Below are positions 37,599-47,792 of a DNA stretch of 64,000 nucleotides, in pieces. The translations under genes and the position numbers were made by a program. A model generated the notes under the pieces. That model worked only from the letters and a program-made list of their open reading frames with translations. It ran no database searches and was not told the DNA's origin. Origin of the DNA: Calycina herbarum (Eukaryota > Ascomycota > Leotiomycetes > Helotiales > Pezizellaceae); contig LLEY01000043.1 in the NCBI GenBank assembly GCA_001414485.1, positions 62,001 to 126,000 on the forward strand. The letters run 5' to 3'. Each line of letters starts with the position of its first letter. The first letter of the stretch is position 1.

Positions 37599-37985
37599 TT
37601 TTCTTTCTCTAGAATATAATTTACTTTAAACTAACTAACTTTATAAAGTAACTATATTAAAACTTATATAGATCTAGTTACTAGAAATCTGTATAATTAT
37701 AGTATTAACTTATATTTAGAATATAGTAAAGTAAAGAAATTCTTTACTTAATTTAATATCTCTTTTATAAATAATATATTTCTTAGATTAAATATCTCTT
37801 ATATTAACTTTATTTCTAGAAGTCTATTAGCAAGATACTAACTACTAACTTCTATAGATATCTCTATAGTAATTATAAGATATTTTAATTTTATATTAAA
37901 ATATAAGACTATACTTATCTTATAATACTGAAACTTTTCTATTAAATATAACTTTTAAGTCTATCTTCTACTTATCTTCTAAATT
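37590..37985. repeat. TA-rich RIP-like island
   Basis: About 400 bp almost without CA or TG dinucleotides, in contrast to both flanks. This is the signature of the RIP islands at the left of the window, so it was probably once a repeated sequence. No domain can be read. Confidence 0.55.
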
Positions 37986-38212
37986 ACTAGTTTTAAGCAT
38001 AGATGTTGGATAGCATCTTTTCAGTTTGGAACACGGAGATTTGTGGGTGCTGAAGTACGGTGTCATCAATTTGATTTCGCTGCTCATATAGTACCAAAAA
38101 CAAAACGTCCAAGACAAAAGAACGACGTCAAGCATCTCGTAAAAAAATTCGAAAGCGGGACAACTCGAAGCTTTTGGGGTTCCCAACTCCCCCCAAATAC
38201 TACTCCAGCTCA

Positions 38213-39678
38213 CTAGTCACATGAGGTAGCAATTCTGAGATTACCCTCTTTCTTTGTGAATGGATCAAAGTTCCAAACGGTTGGGCGTTCATCATCGTCA
38301 AAAACCCGCTCCCACGCAAGTTTTAACACACGAGGTAGTTTCCAGTTCATTGTTTCGTTGTTGATCCAGAGGCGAACGAGGTGTCTCTTACCTTCATCGG
38401 TGTCCACAAAGCGCTCTCTACTATGGACTAATCCCATGTTGTTTATGAACCGAATGTCGCCCTTTTCCATGAAAATTTTGATCTCATGTTTCTTGGCGAT
38501 GTAATGGATAGCATCGATCGCTTCAGCCTGAGCCTCGGTCAAACCGGGGAGCGCTTCGGACCGAGGACTGGTAGGTTTTCTTACCAGGAGGCGGCGCGAG
38601 AAAGCGAGTATGAGTTTCTCGTCGTAGAAATGGAGCAAAGCCCGATTGTAAAACTTTGGATCTCTGCCATACCTAGAATCGTGGTCAGCTCGTTTATATT
38701 CTGCAAGCTGAGCATGTATAGTTACGTGTCATGTGGCCAGTTCGGTTTTGCCAGAGTATGAATCAAGTCTGGCCTGGTCGCGGCAAGTTCATTTTAGACG
38801 GTCCAAACTGATGCGAGCATACTCTCACCTCCATCGGGGGAGCAGCTTTGAGTAAACAGTCCCAGAACATCACAAACGGTATCATTGTGGAATGCCTATA
38901 TCAGAAAATAAGTCTTAAGAAACCGAAATTCTTGCCGAAGTGTTACCTGGCTGTTATCATCAGGTTCCTCTTCTCTGCGGACGACATGCACTAAAATCCG
39001 TACGTCAGAATCCCCATGCCTGTTTCTGAAACATATATACCTACTGATTGCATGTCCTTTCGGATCATGTTTACCAATTCTATTTCCAATATAGGTCGAG
39101 ACCGCGAGATATATCAATGTTGCATCATCTTCAGCAAACGCGTCTGGGTCCAGACCACGAAGAATGGCGAATCCCCTTCCCTGGTATAAATCTCCACGCA
39201 TCTTCTCCAGAGTGCTAGCAAGTATTGGAAGAGGGAAGTTTTCCGGATTGACTTGCTGATTTTCAACCTCCAGTCCTGCCAAACATGTCAGTCTTTGCTT
39301 GCTAAGGATGGTATAAGAAGTTGTATCACCTTTGAAATGCTTCAAAGCGCTGTCGATCTCAACCTTCTCGTCGTCGGTCAAGACGTGGATATAATCGGCT
39401 TCATTTTGAACATCGGTGGTTGTCCAGACAAGAGGCCCAGTGAGGACTTTGGGCCAACCGACCGGAACGTCCTGTTCAAGGCCACCAACATGGACTCTAG
39501 CTTCGGCTCTGGCCAAATACTGCCCCCTGTTGGGGTGGTATTTGATTTCAGCTTTGTGCTCCTGCTTTGGCTTGGCCTTGGTCTTATCACCGTCAAGGAG
39601 GTATTTCTTGCGCAGACCTTGGGAATCGTATGACACCAGCCTGTCAGATGACATGCCTACTTCGAGGGAAGGAGCCAT
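38213..39678 (-). pseudogene. TauD/TfdA-like Fe(II)/2-oxoglutarate dioxygenase, one in-frame stop
   Basis: Three exons on the minus strand (39678-38947, 38895-38726, 38672-38213; introns 51 and 53 bp) give 453 codons. The family pattern is clear: the N-terminal region with GRGFAILRGLDPDAF, the metal-binding AFHNDTVCDVLGLF (His247 and Asp249) and the distal His384 in MGLVHSRERF, with a RHLVRLW arginine segment after it. However, codon 278 is TAA (38796-38794) within SVWTV-stop-NELAATRPDL, where a Tyr is usual. No acceptable intron skips it. The segment just before AFHND (ILVHVVRREEEPDDNSQ) is also unusual. If real, the stop removes the distal His and the gene is inactive; a sequencing error is possible. 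Such enzymes release sulphite from taurine or sulphonates, or oxidise carboxylates. Confidence 0.8.
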
Positions 39679-40256
39679 GACTAGTAGGTATTGGTTGATT
39701 CGGAAGTTGTATTGTAGTAGTGTTGAAAGTAAAATAGATTGTTTGATTCTTTGGATCTGGAACTTCGCTTACTTCGGGGGTCTTATAGGCGTCGCGTTCT
39801 GGGTCAAAAAAAGGGGGGGAATGGGGATAACTAGGAGCGAGAGTACTGCAGAGCCACAGAGTCGCGTTCTACACACCATCAGAAGCGGTGTATATATATA
39901 AGGGTGTGGTTCATGCACACCTGATATCCGCAGCAAGTGAGATTGGTCAATCGTTGCCATGGCTTTTTTATCTAATGAACTTCAACCTATGAGTGAGTCC
40001 GAGTTACACTCCCGGTTGAAAAATAAGACCACATTCATATGAGGGGTAGTTTTGTTGAATTGCAGTGCATTAATTAGATATAACGAAAGCCTTGCATACG
40101 CAAATAATGTCTAGCGAAAGAGACGAAGACTGCAGATGACTTGTATGCATCATAGAACCAATGAAGATGGTTTTCCTAATCGTCGTATAACAGAAAGAGA
40201 AGTTGTATGGTGGATTGCCAATCATTGGGCATGACAGTATGTTTCCAATTCGTGCT
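39679..40256. other. Intergenic region, nothing recognised
   Basis: It lies between the 5' end of the dioxygenase gene and the 3' end of the amidase gene, which run in the same direction. It probably holds the dioxygenase promoter. Confidence 0.5.
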
Positions 40257-42734
40257 TCAAACCCTGTCCCAGCCGTCTTGCTTTTTGTACTCCTCCAGCG
40301 CGTCCACTATAATTGCCGCGATCGAGATCAACTTCTCTTCTTCCAACCTTCTGCCTAAAAGCTGGAATGATGCAGGAGCGCCATGGTATTTCTCTGGGTC
40401 GTCTATGAACAATGACAAATTTAAATTGTCAGCGATATACAAAATGAGTGTGGAAGCAATGCATTGTTAGAGGGTGGACTTACACGCAAGCCAATTCTTC
40501 TTATCAACGTCATTTAGTGGCTTGTAGTCATCATCAAAGACATCAATCGTCTTGTCAGCCGTGGTAACTGGGATGACCATGGTAGTGTAGTCGAGAACGT
40601 TGGGAAAGTTGCTGTACACTGTGATCGACCTTAGTTGACCGTTATTTTGGTAAAACTTTTGGAACTTACAGTAGTGGTAGTATTTTCCCGGAATAACTCC
40701 AGCGTGGGGGCTTGCTGGAAGTATCACGGCATCCACGGGGCGGCCTAGAACATAAATCAGTCTGCTTATACGCCTCTTTTACCCTGAAACTCTGGGGAAA
40801 GGCACCAACCTGACGAGGACTTCTCGGCTGTCGAATTCCAATATGCCTGATATCTATTACGGTAATCCTTGAGATGTATGGACTGCTTGTAGAACTCCAA
40901 TAATGGAGCTGGAGGCTTAGGTTTGTCCCCCATTTGTGGCCGTATTTGTGGGATAAAAGGCTCTCCAGACAAGCCAACTTGCTCGAAGAAATCGGCATTT
41001 CCGTCTGCATGCATGAAAAAACTCTTTGGCAAATGTCAGCAATGTATCTAACAGTAATAGTCATTGGTCTGCATACATGTATATCTCCTGCCTCTCGATG
41101 AGACGGCGGCTCCCATGTCATGAACTGGGACCACTGTTAGTTGAGAGAGGAAAAGACTTGGTGGTTGTTATACCTTGTATCCTTTGAGTTCGAGAGCCTT
41201 TGAAACTATGCGTATCGCACGTGTAATTGGAGGGTGCGGAAGAACCATTCCGTCGTTTGCAAAGAGTCCAAATGCTAAACCAGCCTCGTCTCCAAGTTTT
41301 CCATGTTCAAGTTCGGTCTCATTTCGGCATGACAGATCTATAATATCTCGATCATCGAGCCAAGGTTTTGTTGATTGCAATGATTCAAACATGAGATGTA
41401 GAGAAGGTAGCGAAATTGCCATGATTCCCACGACCGAAGGAATAACCACCTCACCCGGCATCTAAACTATGAATTAGAAAATATTTTTGGCAATATAAGT
41501 CTCAAGAAGGCACGGCTACTTACACTGTTGGCCATGTCCTTGTATGAGATGTGGCCATGGGACGGTTTGAGGCTATACAATCCGTTGAACGCACTCGGCA
41601 TAGTGACAGAGCCACCTGATGCCTGCTGTCAGTGACTTGTGCATATATGAAGCCGTGTATCTCTTACCAATATCTGTTCCAAATCCAATTCCACTTCCCC
41701 GTAGTGCTTGGAATGCACCTTCACCCAAAATAACGTTGATGAGCCCAAGTCACTTCGTACTAGGTATGATATGTGCTGACCTCCAGAAGATCCCCCAGAA
41801 GAAAGAGCCTGATTGTGTGGATTGAAGTTGTATCCAAGAATGTTGTTATTTGTTTCGCCAAACTATAACTTCGTCAGCTGTCAGATCTGACTTTCTGGTG
41901 GCCCGCCGAGGTAAAAAGTGACTTACAAAGAGGGTTTGAACACATGAAGTCTTCGAAATAGTTGTCAGCAAAATATCTAACAAAAAGCGTGGGGGGTAAA
42001 GGACAATACTTTTGCAATAGGAATTGCTCCCAGGTTTTTGAGCTCCTTGACAAGGAGGCTCTCCACAGGTCTCTGTATTCCAATTCAGCCAACATATCCC
42101 ATTGATGTATTGACACTGTCAACATGGAATTGATCTTTTAGGCTAACAGGGAGGCCATGTAGTGGGCCAACAGTCTTGTGGTGTTGTTCGTAATAGTGAT
42201 CAAGCTCTCTCGCTCGCTCGAGAGCTGAGTCGAAAATGATCTCGAGGACATTGTTGTTCTAGTGATATCAGTCCCGAAAGAAGGCATTCAAGTTAGATAG
42301 ATAGGGAGGGATTATACAAGTTGGTGAGCGTATGCAGCCCTCTTGCAGAACGCGGTGGTGACCTTCAAAGAAGTGAATGTGCCATCTCGGACACGTGCAA
42401 CAATCTCGACTGGATCTAAGGCAGTGATCTGACGCGTATCTGGATCCAGTAGAGATTCGATGAAGTCTCCTGCAATTTTGGGTGTGTTTTTTGCCTGTGT
42501 TAACACATTCGCAGGAAGCAGCCAATCCTTGGGAATGAGATTATGAATTGAGGTTTGCTTTTCGGTAGCAATTTCTTGCCAAGGACGAGCAGAGTGGCCA
42601 AGAATCTGCATGTTGGAGGAGGATGGGTAGGATGGGGTAAAGTTGTAGCTGCTCAAGACAAAATAAAACCAGACTGAGAGAAGCATGATGGAAAGAATTG
42701 AGATGCGGACCTTCCACCTCATATCCATATCCAT
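40257..42734 (-). pseudogene. Membrane-anchored amidase (amidase-signature family), one in-frame stop
   Basis: Twelve exons on the minus strand: 42734-42318, 42258-42010, 41950-41927, 41862-41781, 41718-41668, 41615-41524, 41461-41174, 41124-41077, 41023-40810, 40744-40670, 40618-40484, 40402-40257. All are joined by 49-81 bp GT-AG introns and total 607 codons in frame. Residues 8-30 form a signal anchor. The Ser-cisSer-Lys machinery is complete: Lys180 in SLKDQF, Ser256 in GGSSGG, Ser277 in GTDIGGSV. Codon 197 is TGA (42087-42085) in MGYVG-stop-IG, where the family has Trp; a TGG-to-TGA transition explains it. Everything downstream is intact, so the lesion looks recent or is an assembly error. 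The enzyme would hydrolyse an amide in or at the secretory membrane system; substrate unknown. The acceptor of exon 9 is ambiguous by one codon. Confidence 0.85.
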
Positions 42735-43231
42735 CGTCAAATAAAAAAGGTGTTGTCGTGTACTCGAGTAGCGCAAGATCGTTCCTTCTTTGGGGATGCT
42801 AAAATATTATTGGCTGTTTTCACTAGCACCAGCCACAGTGACCCACAACGTCCTGTCTCGCAAGCTGAGGGGATAGCACTGGCGACCAATCATAGAGTGC
42901 CTTCCAACGATGGACCGCTGAGATATACGCCGCATTTGGCAAATTAAGCCAGTGAGCTTTCGCGAAAAGTAATGGAACCGGTGGCGAAGAGGAAGTTGAA
43001 GTCTTGTATAAATCGCCTCTATAAACCCGTGCTTTCCACCTTGTAAGACTCCTCCGGCCAAAGCTCAAAGAGAAGTACTGTACTCGAAAATAAAATACAT
43101 CGTCAACATGAAAAAAGAGGGGTACATCCAGGTCATGTAACATAATGGTGAGCGAGGTTGATACTTATAGGGGCACTAGTGGAAAGTACGATCACTAACT
43201 ACCCAATGCAGACAATTACGATACTACCGAC
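42735..43231. other. Divergent intergenic region
   Basis: This 500 bp segment lies between the amidase start and the kinase-like frame. If the kinase gene once had an N-lobe, it should have been here, but I find no glycine loop or VAIK-type lysine in any frame. Confidence 0.5.
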
Positions 43232-44157
43232 ATGACACTAGCTCGTCGACAAGCCTCGACAATCCAAATACAGGGGTCAACTACGAGCATTAGAACGTCC
43301 AAATTGCAACACAAGGATCAAATGGCCGGGCAGTCGGTGGACACCGTGGACAAGGGCCGGGCGGTCTCTGCTGGCGAGGAACTTCGACACAAACCTTCGA
43401 AAACATACCATGATCTCTTTAATCCCTCCGGCAAGATCTTGCGGATCAGACTCAGTGAAAATGAGGTTGCTCTGGATGGAGCGTGCCCTCTTGGAGACAC
43501 CAACTTCAGCTCTGTTGTTAGCGTGGATGCCCAAGTACAATCTGATGAGGCAGATGGCGATATGGAGCGAGCGTTGAAAAGCTCCGAATTCTTCGAGTAT
43601 GGAGACTCCATACGTGCTCAAATGGGCCCTCTAGCTGGAGGCCTCTCGGCTCTCCACAATGCGGGGATAGCACATTGTGATCTGAAGCAGAAGAATATCC
43701 TTGTTTTCAAGTCTTCTCAGCATGACTTGTCACTCAAGATTGCGGATTTTGGCCATGCCCTGCGCATATCACCAGAAACACATCCGGCAAATGACCACTT
43801 TTGCAAGGGGACATTCTCGGCACCAGAGACCTGGAGGAAGGAAGCGCCTCGAAACTTGGAGCCCGTCGACATTTGGATGCTAGGTTGCATGTTGATGGAA
43901 ATGGTAGCGTTCATTCGGTCTGGTTCCGCAGGTTTCACTCAACTGCGCGAAATTCGTGCGAGTTATGTCACCCCAATGACGGATTACAACACTTTTCATG
44001 ACACCCAGTCTTTAAGTCTCCATTGCAAGCATGGCTTGGAGACCTGAGCCAAGATTCCCAGTACGAAAAAGTTTCTGTCTGCATTCAAGCTATGGTTCAT
44101 TCAGACCCAGGCAAAAGACCTAGTGCAAGGGAAGTGTCGGAAAGCATGCAACTTTAA
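43232..44157 (+). pseudogene. Protein-kinase fragment: C-lobe only, frameshifted
   Basis: The frame from ATG 43232 contains the catalytic loop HCDLKQKN (residues 148-155), DFG (172-174) and an activation segment ending APE (197-199), then VDIWMLGCML. The ATP-binding N-lobe is missing: there is no GxGxxG and no VAIK lysine, and the first 130 residues are unrelated low-order sequence. The frame stops at 44047, but from about 44010 the next frame continues with FKSPLQAWLGDLSQDSQYEK and ends SDPGKRPSAREVSESMQL at 44157. That is the normal end of a kinase C-lobe, so one or two bases are gained or lost there. Together these show a decayed Ser/Thr-kinase-like gene. A pseudokinase with an atypical N-lobe is the alternative. 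Confidence 0.75.
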
Positions 44158-45065
44158 TTTGTGTTACGAATCAATAAATGACGAATTAACTATATTGAAA
44201 CTTCACTCCTTTATGTTATGGGTTTTTTCGGCCTATTAGATGCCCGAGAACATCTATCTTTCCTCATAAATTCATTCTTCTTAGATTGCCCAACTGTATT
44301 TCGGTATATTTTTTTCTTTGTACTACTTTTGGATTAGTACTACCCTTCTTTTACATACCTCGGTTTTCTATTTCTTCTGTTTGGCAATTTATAAGAAAAT
44401 TCAAAATTACTTCCGTGATTTTCTTTGTCAATTGTTAGTATGAGTCACTTTATTAAATTTAGCATTTGAATTCTTACGCTGCCTGTAACTTGCTTGCTTT
44501 TGTTCTAATTATAGGCTATATATTCATGAGAATAACTTCAAGTCAATTCTCCCTAGCTGGTAATAGTTGATTATAAAATTCATTACTAGCTAATAAGTCA
44601 TGTGGCCGCTTATCTAAAGTCTGGGCTTAGATTATTTGTATCTTTACTGGTACGTAACTGTAGTAAAATAAATCTGTCTTGCTACGGTTCAAATCACTGT
44701 TCAAGAACTTAAGCAAACAGAAATTGACTTTGAAACTTTGATCAACACCGAGTAGAGTAGGATGCTCGGAATAACCGCCTAGGCCTGAAGCAATTATTTT
44801 CTATGCACTGTAGGTGGCTCGGTTAAACTCCATGACCCTGGCAAAATCACGTAATACCACCCACTACTTATCGGTATTTCCTCAACTACCAATAGAAAGT
44901 CCTCAAAACTGCCATTTAAAGGATTTCAGTCGTTAAGATTGCGGGGTTTTTGCCAAAAGGAGAGACAGGGGACCCCGCGTTAGTTTTACATGAGTACCAG
45001 TACCTGTGGTGGTGAGGAAATATATATTTCGTCGTGAAGAATAATTGATTCCAATATCGACAGTG
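44158..45065. other. Intergenic with dispersed repeat copy 2
   Basis: The sequence is AT-rich with no supported gene and contains the second copy of the direct repeat (44743-44985). Confidence 0.5.
44743..44985 (+). repeat. Dispersed repeat, copy 2
   Basis: This is the same-orientation partner of 37320-37598. It ends near GGATTTCAGTCGTTAAGATT and GGGGTTTTTGCC; copy 1 at that point reads GGATTTCAGCGGTGAAGATT. Copy 1 runs on into TA-rich, RIP-like DNA, while copy 2 keeps CA and TG dinucleotides. Confidence 0.6.
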
Positions 45066-46572
45066 ATGTCGTTTTCAAAGTCTCTTTTCGCACCGCTCGC
45101 TTTGGTTTTCGCCTTCATATTGATTGTCATTGCTGATCAACAAATTATTTATAAAGATGTGGCGATTCTCGGAGGCGGAGCTTCGGGTTCTCATGCTGCA
45201 GTGAGACTTCGGGAAGACTTCAACAAAAGTATCATTATTGTTGAGAAACAGGAGACTTTAGTATGAGTTTTCGAGGCACATTTCCACGGCACCGTCTTCC
45301 ATTTGTTCCTTCCAACATTGAATTGACACTAACCAATTTCAAAAGGGCGGTCATGTTGAAACTTATACCGACCCAATCACCGGGAATCCATACGATTACG
45401 GTGTCAACTCTTACACCGAATACGGCAAAGCAAAAGAATTCTTTGCACGATTCAACATCTCACTCGTCAATAACACGTCTCTCAGATTGAACACCTCTTA
45501 CATCGACTTTGTTTCCGGGAGCCCATTAGTAGGATATCAACCACCAGCTTCTGCAGATGTCACTGCAGCAATTACAAGATATCTCAACCTCACATCGAAA
45601 TACGAGAACATGCTTATCCCATCATACCAAAACTTTCCTACCGAAGTTCCAGATGAGCTACTCACCAAATTCTCGGACATTGTCATCAAATATGACCTTC
45701 AAGCCTGTCTCCCCCTCATCTTCCAGATTACCGGTTTCGGGCTCGGAAACATGGGTGACGAACTCTTCCTTTTCGTCATGCAGGAATTCAGTGCACCCAT
45801 GGCACGGGTTCTTCTAGGTCAAAAAGAAGGTTGGGTTCCGTCTACACATCGAAACCAAGATTTATACGACAACATCGCCACTCTTCTTGGGCAAGACGTT
45901 CTTTACTCCACGACAGTCATCGAATCACATAGGACTTCCGAGGGAGTTGAACTTCTGGTCCAAAACACCAAGGGAGAAACCACACGAATAATCGCCAAGA
46001 AACTTCTTGTATCCTTTGCACTCACGCCAGAAAATACTGGAACTTTATCCCTCTCACCAGCCGAAAAAGAGATATTCTTAACCTGGACGCTGTCCCACGG
46101 TTATTGTGGAATAGTCACATCGCCTTTTCTCGCCCCAAACAGTTCTCTGGTAAACATTCCCTCCTCAGCTATTCCTACGAATTACCTCGCATTTCCATCT
46201 CCCCCTTTCGTAGTACGCTACCAATACCTCGGGGATTCCAACTTCCGAATCCTTCTCACCGGGACAGAAAATTACACACTTCCACTTGCTAAATCGTTGG
46301 CGAGTGATACGTTTCAAACTCTCGTTGCAGCGGGGGTTGTACCTCAAGGGAGCGATGATGGATTGGAATTCAAAGCTTTGGAGGAGCATACTACCACGCA
46401 TCAATATGTTCCACCCGAGGAGGTGAGAAATGGGTTTTATAAGAAGTTGTATACGTTGCAGGGAGAGAGGAGTACGTGGTTCACGGGACGGGCTTGGACG
46501 GGCCAATTCACTACCATTTTGTGGGAGTTCAATGATGTTTGGTTGTTGCCTAGGTTGTTAGATAGTTTTTAA
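45066..46572 (+). CDS. Secretory FAD-dependent oxidoreductase (beta-cyclopiazonate dehydrogenase-like)
   Basis: Two exons (45066-45260 and 45346-46572; 85 bp intron with CTAAC branch site) give 473 residues. An N-terminal signal or anchor (FAPLALVFAFILIVIA) is followed by the FAD-binding fold VAILGGGASGSHAAVRLRE. The intron interrupts a second flavin motif, ETL/GGHVETYTDP, exactly where a GG doublet of flavin amine-oxidase-like proteins falls, which confirms the splice. The remaining domain ends with FTGRAWTGQFTTILWEFND, a typical C-terminal FAD-contact region. Relatives include fungal beta-cyclopiazonate dehydrogenase and prenylcysteine-lyase-like enzymes. The substrate is unknown and no tryptophan-derived metabolite genes are nearby. 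Several Asn-X-Ser/Thr sites (NISL, NTSL, NLTS) fit secretion. Confidence 0.9.
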
Positions 46573-47077
46573 GGGTCATTTTAGCTTTTTGGGTGGGACT
46601 TTACGGCTTAGCGAGAGGTACACATCGTCATTCATTGAGCATAAACTCATTTGAACTTGCAAAAACCACTGTCTACTCTTGCTACTTGCACTCTTTTAGA
46701 GTGTTGGACCGAAAGCAAAGTTAATTCCTCCATTACTCTTGGCGGGGAATAACAAGCCCTTCTTGAACGTATGACGTGCAATCTCTCTGTGGGAAATCCT
46801 GCAAAGAAGCCAGGACTTCCAGGATTTCCACCTTCTTGCGAAGTGCAACAATCTTCTCACATGACGTCCTTATTATTCTCAATTATTTGCTATTATATAG
46901 CATACTCAGAAACTATGATCTCATCAACAAAAGCAAATTTAAACTTAGACAACTAGTCCAGCAATAATCAGCGAAGCGAGTCCAGTTTGACCCTGTCCGA
47001 GAGCTAGTCCAAGTCTATAGCGTCACTCGAAAAGAAGAAAGAAACTCACAAAGTAAATGAGAGAGGAAAAATTCACA
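46573..47077. other. Intergenic region
   Basis: Nothing supported. The block TTCTTGCGAAGTGCAAC (46832-46848) recurs in variant form at 48560-48576 and 49271-49288, so a dispersed repeat reaches into this spacer. Confidence 0.45.
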
Positions 47078-47792
47078 ATGTCGATTTTCAAACGCCTGCG
47101 TCGTGCCCTTTCCCGGGAGTTTGGGAATGAAGACGATAAAGCAGCGACACCACCTAAATGCGCTCCTGTTTTACCCAAATGGTTCGACCGCGAATCCAGA
47201 TGTCGTGCAGCTAGAGCACAACGGGCCAACTTGAATAAGCCGCCCCTTCCATTAGAAGGAATTGAAGGTCGTGATAAATGGCTCAGAGAGGTATATCGTC
47301 CGAACCCCTGAATGTGCCTCTTTCTAAACTTCCCAGAATCTTTCCTACGATATGGCTGAGAGGGTTATCAAGACCTTAGGTCAAGATCCCAATGGCGATT
47401 TCAACTCTCTCGATGCCCTCTTGACCATCAATAGAAAGGTAGCTGGAGAGGAGTACGGGTGGGATGATGGCAGAGGAGCTAGAAAATTCCTGCAAATGGA
47501 AGAGAAGTTCATAAAGGCAGTTGGAAGCGATTTTCCAGCCATATATCGAAAATTGAAGGAATATTCTGCCGCTCAAATTGATATTATTGTCGCTAGAGCA
47601 AGTGGCCGTTGTTGTTGGTTCAGACATGAGGAGTGGGGGCGTTACAAAATTGAGGTGCCGGAGAAATTTCCTTGTTGTGAGATGGAGAAACCAGCGGATT
47701 GGGAATTGACCCAGATGGATGTTGATATGGAAGTGGTTAGGGAAGATACAGGTCTGGTGCTTCGCCCTCACAAAAATGTCCAGAATAATTGA
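47078..47792 (+). CDS. Unrecognised 222-residue protein
   Basis: Two exons (47078-47290 and 47337-47792) with a 46 bp intron (GTATAT...CTAAAC...CAG) join in phase across GRDKWLRE/NLSYDMAERV. The start at 47078 has the better context (CACAATGTC); an in-frame ATG at 47057 would add seven residues. The N-terminus is basic (SIFKRLRRALSREFG), possibly a membrane-binding amphipathic helix or mitochondrial signal. The C-terminal part contains ARASGRCCWFRHEEWGRYKI, with paired Cys and several Trp, then an acidic stretch. No known domain recognised. Composition and the clean splice support coding. Confidence 0.68.

Larger units (their letters stand above)
36947..38212. other. Intergenic: dispersed repeat then TA-rich RIP-like island
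   Basis: The segment has no supported gene. It contains direct repeat copy 1 (37320-37598) and an AT island to about 37985. Confidence 0.55.

Noticed and set aside
39017..39037. A 21 bp GT...AG segment in the TauD gene
   Set aside because: Same size objection; it contains no stop, so there is no need to remove it, although the local alignment there is poor.
42067..42091. A 21 bp GT...AG segment that would remove the amidase stop in frame
   Set aside because: Far below the 46-267 bp introns used by all other genes here, and it would delete residues conserved in amidases.
38213..42734. Stop-codon reassignment or programmed readthrough to explain the two stops
   Set aside because: The two stops differ (TAA and TGA), lack a readthrough context such as a following CTA, and all other genes use the standard code.
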